Below are positions 1-5,357 of a DNA stretch of 6,477 nucleotides, in pieces. A program made the position numbers and the translations under genes. Numbering within the stretch: the stretch's first letter is position 1; each line of letters starts with the position of its first letter. The stretch spans positions 1 through 6,477 of the forward strand of contig CALABV010000077.1 of NCBI GenBank assembly GCA_937886325.1, in the 5' to 3' direction. Under the pieces are notes generated by a model that was given only the letters and a program-made list of their open reading frames with translations, was not told the origin of the DNA and did not search any database. The DNA comes from an uncultured Geobacter sp. (GTDB lineage Bacteria > Desulfobacterota > Desulfuromonadia > Geobacterales > Geobacteraceae).

Positions 1-66
1 ACCAAATGCATCAAGTGCGGCGCCTGCGTGCCCAAGTGCAAGTTCGACGCAATAGAGAAGGCATAG
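1..66 (+). CDS. C-terminal fragment of a [4Fe-4S] protein, probably a NuoF/HydB-like flavoprotein subunit
   Basis: Only the last 21 codons are in the window, ending at TAG 64-66; the start lies upstream. They read T-K-C-I-K-C-G-A-C-V-P-K-C-K-F-D-A-I-E-K-A. This is a C-x2-C-x2-C-x3-C cluster motif (cysteines 3, 6, 9 and 13 of the fragment) followed by a short tail, as at the very end of bacterial-type ferredoxin domains. NuoF-like subunits of NAD(P)-linked hydrogenases and formate dehydrogenases (HydB, HndC, HylB types) carry such a ferredoxin domain at their C-terminus. The next gene encodes a NuoG-like relay protein, which fits that order. The flavin and NAD sites cannot be seen here, so the family assignment rests on the motif, its terminal position and the neighbour. 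Another ferredoxin-tailed protein remains possible. Confidence 0.6.
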   Translation, partial: TKCIKCGACVPKCKFDAIEKA

Positions 67-78
67 AAATCAGGTAAT

Positions 79-190
79 AAGGCTGAAGACCGAAGGCTGA
101 AGTAACCCCGCATGCAAAGGCATATGTCGTGTGTCAGGCGTATTTGTCTGCCGGTCGTCGAATGTATTTCTGACAGTCTTCAGCCTTCAG
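79..190. repeat. Direct and inverted copies of AAGGCTGAAG
   Basis: The 10-mer AAGGCTGAAG occurs at 79-88 and again at 93-102 in the same orientation. Its reverse complement lies in 178-187. The longest inverted pair is 12 bp: AAGGCTGAAGAC at 79-90 against GTCTTCAGCCTT at 176-187, separated by 85 nt. The two flanks of the spacer could therefore pair in the transcript between the upstream gene and the 305-residue gene. Whether this is a genome-wide dispersed repeat or a local structure cannot be decided from one copy set. Confidence 0.5.
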
Positions 191-206
191 TCTATACACC
201 TATAAA

Positions 207-213
207 AAGGAGG
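207..213 (+). promoter_or_regulatory. Shine-Dalgarno sequence fixing a TTG start
   Basis: AAGGAGG at 207-213 is a perfect anti-16S match, 8 nt upstream of TTG 222-224. No in-frame ATG or GTG lies near it, and the next in-frame ATG would remove the [2Fe-2S] domain. The site therefore selects the TTG as start codon. Confidence 0.8.
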
Positions 214-221
214 TATCACAA

Positions 222-1139
222 TTGTCTACCGTAACTCTTACAATTAACGGCAAGGAAGTTACCGTCCCGGCGGGTACCACGGTTCTGGACGCCGCATTGG
301 GAGCAGGTTTCTTTATACCCACTTTTTGCCATGACCCCGCGTATCCGGGATACGGCGGATGCCGAATCTGTGTCGTGGAAATAAAGGGCGCCCGCAACCT
401 GCCCGCGTCATGCGTAACCGCATGCGCCAACGGCATGGTCGTGGAAACCGATTCACCTGCGGTCATGGAAGCCAGGAGAACCATCCTCGAGCTGATGCTG
501 GCAAATCACCCCGTTGACTGCATGACCTGCGAGAAGAGCGGTGAATGCAAGCTGCAGGACTATGCCTTCCGCTACGACGTGAAGGGCGCGGGCTTCGGCG
601 GAGAGAAGAAGGATTATGAGTTTGACGACTCCAATCCGTACATCAATCGCGACATGAACAAATGCGTGCTGTGCGGCAGATGCGTCAGATCCTGTTCCGA
701 TGTGGAAGAGCGCGCGGTCATCAATTTCGCCTATCGCGGATTCAAGACCAAGGTCGCGCCCGCGCTTGACGCAGGGCTGGCCGAGTCCGCCTGCGTTTCC
801 TGTTCCCGTTGCGTGTCGGTCTGTCCTGTGGGCGCACTCACGTACAAATCTCTGGCTGGAAAAGCCCGTGTCTGGGAAATGGAAAAGGAGCAACTGACCT
901 GCGGTTGGTGCGAGGCGGGTTGTCTGTTCGACCTGGTTCGCAAGGACGGCAAGGTTATCGGCGTTGTGGCCAAGGCCGCCGGTGAAGGGAGGCCTCTCTG
1001 CCTCAAGGGTAGACTCGGTATGGAACTGCGTTACAACGATGAGCCTCTGAAGCCGATGCTGAAGAAGGGCGACGAGTATGTAGAGGTGTCCTGGGTCGAA
1101 GCTCTCGGCCTGGACGATCTTGTCGGGAAGCTGAAGTAG
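222..1139 (+). CDS. NuoG-like ferredoxin-relay subunit without catalytic domain (formate dehydrogenase/hydrogenase-associated)
   Basis: This 305-residue protein is an electron-transfer chain. A plant-type [2Fe-2S] domain comes first (C36, C47, C50, C64). Next is the NuoG-type His-Cys [4Fe-4S] site H96-x3-C100-x2-C103-x5-C109. Two ferredoxin motifs follow (C148/C151/C154/C158 and C191/C194/C197/C201-P). Last is the [4Fe-4S] site that opens molybdopterin enzymes, C227-x2-C230-x3-C234 with C260. The protein stops about 45 residues later, just as the molybdopterin domain would begin, and a strong terminator follows, so the end looks natural. It aligns with FdhA residues 1-305 encoded downstream. 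The start is TTG with a perfect ribosome site. Known NuoG-like and HylA-type subunits connect a NuoF-like flavoprotein with hydrogenase or formate dehydrogenase; the same role, in the cytoplasm, is inferred here. Its own active site is absent. Gene names such as nuoG would overstate identity. Confidence 0.88.
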   Translation: MSTVTLTINGKEVTVPAGTTVLDAALGAGFFIPTFCHDPAYPGYGGCRICVVEIKGARNLPASCVTACANGMVVETDSPAVMEARRTILELMLANHPVDCMTCEKSGECKLQDYAFRYDVKGAGFGGEKKDYEFDDSNPYINRDMNKCVLCGRCVRSCSDVEERAVINFAYRGFKTKVAPALDAGLAESACVSCSRCVSVCPVGALTYKSLAGKARVWEMEKEQLTCGWCEAGCLFDLVRKDGKVIGVVAKAAGEGRPLCLKGRLGMELRYNDEPLKPMLKKGDEYVEVSWVEALGLDDLVGKLK

Positions 1140-1172
1140 AAGGAGTACGGACAGTCTGAACAGACATCCATA

Positions 1173-1217
1173 GGAAAGAAAAAGCCGGGCCGATTGCTTG
1201 CCCGGCTTTTTCTTTCC
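1173..1217. terminator. Strong, near-symmetric intrinsic terminator
   Basis: Positions 1173-1190 are perfectly complementary to 1200-1217 (18 bp) with a 9-nt loop (CGATTGCTT). The core is AAAAAGCCGGGC / GCCCGGCTTTTT, so each strand shows a GC-rich stem followed by a T-run. It lies 34 nt after the stop of the 305-residue gene and should end that transcript. Because it is symmetric it could also stop transcription from the right. Confidence 0.9.
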
Positions 1218-1580
1218 CGGCGCCGCCCGGCGCCCGAAAAGTCGTCTTTTCCCCTCAACCCACATTCGTCATTTGGAGTCATCCTTCGTTCACTCCGGAT
1301 GCACTTCTTCTTCTGCTCCAGAATCATTTCGCTACAGCCGCTGAACTCATCCTACGGGTTCGGACACCGTCGGCTGTCAACGCTTCATTTCGCCAAGAGC
1401 AGCAACGAATAAGGCCAACGTCATTCTCTTCGGATGACTCCAACTGCCGTTTTCAGGCTCAATCCTCCGTGCCGGAGGAACCGCCCCGCACCACCACTCC
1501 GAGTATCCGGACAGCGAGGACCGCCTGCACGGGGCTCCTGCGTCGGTGATACGGAAGTTACTTACTTTCCCATCACAGCA
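1218..1580. other. Gene-free GC-rich spacer with inverted repeats
   Basis: I see no credible coding sequence: the short open frames here have no ribosome site, no recognisable domains and overlap one another on both strands. Visible structure consists of a 12-bp inverted repeat, TTGGAGTCATCC (1273-1284) against GGATGACTCCAA (1432-1443), enclosing about 150 nt, and a 7-bp hairpin, TCCTCCG-TGC-CGGAGGA, at 1463-1479. No transposase remnant, tRNA or CRISPR repeat is apparent. It may be a decayed element or a small non-autonomous repeat, but nothing proves this. Confidence 0.4.
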
Positions 1581-2000
1581 CACTCAATAAGCTCTCATAG
1601 GATACATAACAATACGAAATATAATTTATGACATAACGAAATGTAGAATCTGATACCGTTTAGAGCAAATACTAAACTAATAATGACTGTAAGCAATTGC
1701 CATTGATATCAAAACCATCTATATAAGTTCTCTTATGTCGATAAAATATTATTAATTCGGTAAAAAAGCGTTTGTTTTTTTGTTTTATTTATAGTAATAC
1801 TTACCTCCAGCATAGACATGTATATGTGCTTGGAGGCTCGTATGCACTGTTACGGGCTGCGGGCCTTCGTTTTTTACGTTATCACATATGTTTATGTCAA
1901 CGTAATGTAATATATTATATAGCGATAGTCTGTTCCTCTGTCAAATAATCCACTGCCACTATATTTAGTAATTATAAAATCGGTTTTCCGTTAGGCCGAA
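1581..2000. other. AT-rich gene-free region upstream of fdhA
   Basis: Base composition drops sharply here compared with the genes on either side. No open frame of useful length exists. Small palindromes are present: GCAATTGC (1693-1700) directly followed after 2 nt by TTGATATCAA (1703-1712), and an imperfect 28-bp dyad at 1876-1903 with ACGTT/AACGT ends. These could be operator sites. A GC-rich hairpin cluster sits inside (see 1802-1875). The region must contain, or lie next to, the promoter of fdhA, but I could not identify convincing -35/-10 or -24/-12 boxes for it. Confidence 0.45.
1802..1875 (+). ncRNA. Candidate small RNA or attenuator (hairpin cluster ending in T6)
   Basis: Within AT-rich DNA, about 74 nt can fold compactly. 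Hairpin A pairs 1804-1809 (CCTCCA) with 1831-1836 (TGGAGG), with extra inner pairs GCA/TGC across a bulged T. Hairpin B pairs 1836-1842 (GCTCGTA) with 1851-1857 (TACGGGC), including one G-U. Hairpin C pairs ACGGGC (1852-1857) with GCC..CGT (1863-1870) and runs directly into six T (1870-1875), as in an intrinsic terminator. B and C share 1852-1857 and exclude each other. A TATAGT box at 1790-1795 would start transcription near 1802, but no good -35 is visible. No known family is recognised; the fold was drawn by eye. Confidence 0.25.
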
Positions 2001-2028
2001 TATGCGCTGAAATGGTATGTCTGTTTGA

Positions 2029-2146
2029 CCTCAGCCGGTGGGGGAATCACGGAGTCCCGCGTGCTGGGGGTGCTATGTTTTTTATGCAGGAGTGCCGCTC
2101 CCTGATTCTCTGTAGTCCGCGGTAGCCCCGGAAGGATATGTCCGGG
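2029..2146 (+). promoter_or_regulatory. Structured leader upstream of fdhA, possible riboswitch
   Basis: Several stems can form just before fdhA. Stem 1 lies within 2029-2069: CAGC/GCTG plus CG/CG and GGG/CCC, capped by a loop around 2044-2054. A second lies at 2087-2104, with GGAG/CTCC around TGCCG. A third pairs CCCGGA (2127-2132) with TCCGGG (2141-2146) around an 8-nt loop. A long-range helix GGGG(TG)CTA (2067-2075) with TAGCCCC (2123-2129) would compete with the base of stem 1 and with stem 3. Mutually exclusive stems ahead of a Mo/W enzyme gene suggest ligand control. The Moco/tungsten-cofactor RNA motif is known to precede such genes, but I cannot match its consensus by eye. Confidence 0.25.
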
Positions 2147-2223
2147 AGAGAACAGGTTGTTGTCGCGCATTCCGGATGATGTGCTTGGGCGGGAAGAACA
2201 CTAAAAAGGGAAAGGAAAAAGGA

Positions 2224-4932
2224 ATGGTTAAGGTAACGATTGATGGTAAATCGGTCGAAGTTCCCAAGGGGTCAATGCTCATTGACGCCGCAAAGGCAGC
2301 CGGCGTGTCGGTTCCGACACTCTGCTACCTGGAACTTCACAGTGACATGTCGGGTGCAAACTCGTCATGCAGGGTCTGTATGGTGGAGGTCGCCGGCAGG
2401 AAAAACCTTGCTCCTGCCTGTTCCACGCCGGTGATGGACGGCATGGACGTCAAAACCGACACGGATCGCGTCAACGGCGCCCGGAGACTTAATCTGGAGC
2501 TGCTCCTGTCGGACCATGCCCAGGATTGTCTGACCTGCCCCAAGGCGGGCAAGTGCGGGCTGCAGGACCTCTGCTATCTGTATGATATCAAGGAAACCCG
2601 TTTCCCCGGCATCATGAACAGTTTCCCGCTTGACGAGTCCAACGAATTCTATGTTCGTGACAACAACAAGTGCGTTCACTGCCGCCGCTGCGTGAACGCC
2701 TGTACCGCCAAGCAGTGCACGGAGGCAATCGATTTCGCAAACCGCGGCTTTACCTCCCATCCTGCCGCGCCGTTTGATGATCCGGTCAATGAGTCGGTCT
2801 GCGTTTCCTGCGGCAACTGTGTTTCCGTGTGCCCCACGGCCGCTCTCATGCCGAAGTCGAAAGAGAAGTTCCGTACCTGGGAAGTGGCGAGAACCACTAC
2901 CACCTGCTCGTACTGCGGCGTCGGCTGCCAGATGGACCTGCTGACCAAGGGCGGCAAGGTGGTCGGCATCGAGCCCGTAGACGGCGCGGCCAACAACGGC
3001 CTGCTGTGCGTCAAGGGCAAATTCGGCTACAACTTCATCAACCATCCCGACCGTCTCACCACGCCTCTCATCAAGAAAGACGGCAAGTTCGTGGAAGCCG
3101 GCTGGGATGAGGCGTACAGCCTTATCGTGGAAAAAATCACGAAAACGAAGGCGGAATTCGGCGGGGATGCGCTTGCCGGTCTGACGTCGGCTCGTGTCAC
3201 GAACGAAGAAAACTATCTCTTCCAGAAGATGGTTCGCGCGGGGTTCGGCACCAACAATGTCGATCACTGCGCCCGACTTTGACACTCCTCGACTGTTGCC
3301 GGTCTGGCAACTACGCTTGGCAGTGGCGCAATGACCAACAGCATCGCCGAAGTAGTCAATTCCGATGTGGTCTTCATTACCGGTTCCAATACAACGGCCG
3401 GCCATCCCGTTATCGGCGCGAGAATTCGACAGGCAAAACAGAGAGGCGCGAAGATTATCGTAGCTGAACCGCGCGTTATCGATCTGTCGGGCGACGCCGA
3501 TGTCTTCCTCCAGATCCTCCCCGGCACCAACGTGGCGCTCTACAATGCCATGATGAACGTCATCATCTCCGAAGGGCTCCAGAATTCAGCCTATATAGAA
3601 GAGCGGACCGAGAAATACGAGGATCTCGTTGCGGCCGTTTCTTCCTGCACTCCTGAAAAAGCGGCGGAGATATGCGGCGTAAGCGCCGATGACATCCGTG
3701 CGGCGGCGCGTCTTTATGCAAAGGCGGAAAAGGCGTCGATTTTCTACTCCATGGGCGTAACCCAGCACACCACGGGTACCGAGGGTGTCATGTCCCTCTC
3801 CAACCTGTCGCTGCTGTGCGGAAATATCGGCATTGAATCAGGCGGCATCAACCCTCTGCGCGGCCAGAACAACGTTCAGGGCGCCTGCGACATGGGCGGC
3901 CTCCCCGGCGACCTTACCGGCTACCAGAAGGTGGCGAATCCCGAGGCCCTCGCAAAATTCGAGAAGGCCTGGGGCGTCAAGCTGTCCGACAAGCCCGGCG
4001 TCACCCTCACCGAGATCGTGCACAAGGCCGGTCACGGCGATATCAAGTTCCTCTACATCATGGGTGAGAACCCGATGGTGTCCGACCCGGACCTGAACCA
4101 CGTGGAAGAGGCGTTGAAGAACACCGAATTCCTGGTGGTGCAGGACATCTTCCTCACCGAAACCGCCGCTTTAGCTGACGTTGTTCTGCCGGCGGCTTCC
4201 TTTGCCGAGAAGGAAGGAACCTTCTCCAATACCGAACGTCGCGTGCAGCGCGTGCGCAAGGCCATCGAGCCCATCGGCAAGTCCAAGGCGGACTGGGTCA
4301 TCCTGATGGATATCATGAACAGGCTCGGTATCGAAACCAAGTACAATAACGCGTCCGAAATCATGGCCGAGATCGCCTCCCTGACGCCGTCCTACGGCGG
4401 AATCACCTATGACCGTCTCGATCAGCTGGGCAGCCTCCAGTGGCCGTGCCCGACCACGGATCATCCGGGCACCGTGTACCTGCACAAGGCGGCAATCGCA
4501 CGGGGCAAGGGTCTGTTCAAAGCGATTGACTACAAGGCGAGCAACGAGCTTCCGGACAAGGAATACCCGTTCGTGCTCACCACCGGCCGAGTCCTGTACC
4601 ACTACCATACCAGGACCATGACCGGAAAGGTTGACGGCCTGAACGCCCTCAGCCCCGAATCCTTCATCGAGATCAATCCCAAGACGGCCAAGACCCTCGG
4701 CGTAGTGGACGGTTCCAAGGTCAGCGTTTCGTCCCGCAGGGGCAGCATAACAACGGTCGCCAAACTGACCCGTACCATCAAGGAAGGCGTGCTGTTTATG
4801 CCGTTCCATTTTGCGGAAGGCGCGGCAAACATGCTGACCAACCCGGCCCTTGACCCGATCTCCAAGATTCCGGAGTACAAGGTCTGCGCAGTGAAGGTCG
4901 AACCTTTTGATCGCGTGTCCGATTATGTCTAG
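2224..4932 (+). CDS. fdhA: Selenocysteine-containing formate dehydrogenase, alpha (catalytic) subunit
   Basis: This molybdopterin enzyme catalyses formate to CO2 plus two electrons, or the reverse. The frame stays open from 2224 to TAG 4930-4932 except for TGA 3280-3282, read as Sec353. The context D-H-C-A-R-L-U-H-S matches the E. coli FdhF pattern C-A-R-V-U-H-G, and the frame continues in register for 549 residues. Order: [2Fe-2S] (C34, C49, C52, C66), His-Cys site (H98, C102, C105, C111), two [4Fe-4S] ferredoxin motifs (C150-C160, C193-C203), the molybdopterin [4Fe-4S] site (C228, C231, C235, C262), then the catalytic domain with NPLRGQNNVQGACDMG, whose Arg546 corresponds to the FdhF active-site arginine. 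A C-terminal dinucleotide-binding domain follows. At 902 residues it fits NAD(P)-linked, NuoG-extended enzymes. ATG 2224 is preferred over 2176 because it has AAAGGA 7 nt upstream and matches the usual start of the [2Fe-2S] domain. No Tat signal is present, so it is cytoplasmic. Confidence 0.95.
3280..3282 (+). other. Selenocysteine codon (TGA recoded, Sec353)
   Basis: The TGA interrupts an otherwise continuous reading frame exactly at the Mo/W-ligating residue position of formate dehydrogenases. The flanking residues (Cys-Ala-Arg-Leu before, His-Ser-Ser-Thr-Val-Ala-Gly-Leu after) match family members that use Sec. Treating it as a stop would leave a catalytically meaningless 352-residue fragment. 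Confidence 0.95.
3283..3325 (+). promoter_or_regulatory. Bacterial SECIS element
   Basis: Twelve nucleotides after the TGA a perfect 6-bp stem, GTTGCC (3295-3300) with GGCAAC (3306-3311), closes the apical loop GGTCT (3301-3305). The loop bases and their codon register (GTT-GCN-GGT-CTG as codons 5-8 after the TGA) are the same as in E. coli fdhF, where this loop binds SelB. A lower stem CACTCC (3283-3288) with GG-C-AGTG (3319-3325, one bulged C) brings the TGA next to the hairpin base. The element is also translated as part of fdhA. Confidence 0.9.
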
Positions 4933-4967
4933 GATGTTTTTCGGCATCGCATTTTTCTGAGCATATG

Positions 4968-5001
4968 GCGCCTCTCTCCCCATGGAGAGAGGCGCTGTTT
5001 T
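4968..5001 (+). terminator. Intrinsic terminator after fdhA
   Basis: A perfect 12-bp stem, GCGCCTCTCTCC (4968-4979) with GGAGAGAGGCGC (4984-4995), closes a CCAT tetraloop and is followed by TGTTTT. It begins 35 nt after the fdhA stop. The T-run is short and interrupted, so some readthrough is possible. Confidence 0.82.
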
Positions 5002-5059
5002 GTGGGCGGCGCTCGTCATGGGCTGTCGATTTGTTTTTGATAAAACAGTATCAAATTTC

Positions 5060-5088
5060 TTGACTCGCGTGGCGGGCTTTTGTATAGT
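5060..5088 (+). promoter_or_regulatory. Sigma70-type promoter of the transporter gene
   Basis: TTGACT (5060-5065) and TATAGT (5083-5088) are separated by exactly 17 nt and sit just after the fdhA terminator. A transcript starting near 5095 would carry a leader of about 260 nt before the transporter ATG at 5358. The boxes differ from consensus at one and two positions respectively. Confidence 0.7.
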
Positions 5089-5199
5089 GCGCCAAAAGCC
5101 ATTTTACTATACGTAAATTTATTTCTTCCGGATTTTGCTTCCGATACTGTTTATCCGGCAGCGCGTGTTGACGGACGCATATCCTCTTTTGCCGCTGGA

Positions 5200-5262
5200 A
5201 AACGCCTCAGAGTCAGGCGTTTCAAGGCATCACGTACGGTTAGACCTCTTAATTCGATGCCT
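5200..5262 (+). promoter_or_regulatory. Two consecutive hairpins in the transporter leader
   Basis: AAACGCCT (5200-5207) pairs perfectly with AGGCGTTT (5215-5222) around CAGAGTC. Two bases later AGGCATC (5225-5231) pairs with GATGCCT (5256-5262) around a 24-nt loop. Neither is followed by a T-run, so they are not terminators. They may tune translation or mRNA stability, or belong to an unidentified leader regulator. The rest of 5002-5345 is AT-rich and holds no gene that I can support. Confidence 0.4.
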
Positions 5263-5344
5263 GGAAATTAAAAACATCAAACATCGTTATTTTATTCTTT
5301 TCATTTTCCGTGGGATGCAGTATAGAGGTGTAAAATTTTTTTTT

Positions 5345-5352
5345 AGGGGGAG
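5345..5352 (+). promoter_or_regulatory. Ribosome binding site of the transporter gene
   Basis: AGGGGGAG at 5345-5352 lies 5 nt before ATG 5358-5360, directly after a run of T. It supports this ATG rather than the later in-frame ATG at codon 7. Confidence 0.65.
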
Positions 5353-5357
5353 TAACA

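Noticed and set aside
453..1265. Minus-strand open frame opposite the 305-residue gene
   Set aside because: Antisense shadow without a ribosome site or domain, running through the terminator at 1173-1217.
1345..1380. tRNA T-arm-like sequence around GGGTTCGGACACC
   Set aside because: The arm has a mismatch and no acceptor, D or anticodon arms can be found around it.
1194..1631. Small open frames of 65-72 codons in the spacer
   Set aside because: They overlap on both strands, have no ribosome sites, begin inside a terminator in one case, and encode no recognisable sequence.
2013..2028. Sigma54 promoter (TGGTATG...TTTGA) before fdhA
   Set aside because: The spacing between the GG and the G of the second box is one base too long, and the invariant GC of the -12 element is GA.
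2176..2223. Earlier start of fdhA at ATG 2176
   Set aside because: The extra 16 residues are rich in Lys/Gly and lack domain similarity, and no Shine-Dalgarno sequence precedes 2176. ATG 2224 has one and begins the conserved [2Fe-2S] domain.
3280..3282. TGA as a nonsense mutation or sequencing error
   Set aside because: The position coincides with the family's Sec/Cys ligand and a SECIS hairpin follows at the right distance, so recoding is the far better explanation.
2365..3405. Long minus-strand open frame opposite fdhA
   Set aside because: It is the shadow of a GC-rich coding strand; the + strand frame has complete Fe-S and catalytic motifs, while the antisense product has no recognisable domain.
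3331..4932. Separate 533-residue molybdopterin oxidoreductase starting at ATG 3331
   Set aside because: It is in frame with the upstream reading frame through a selenocysteine TGA; its first Met is an internal residue (370), with no ribosome site before it.
5298..5326. Second promoter just before the transporter (TTTTCA...TATAGA)
   Set aside because: The -10-like box is fair but the -35 is poor; the promoter at 5060-5088 is much stronger.
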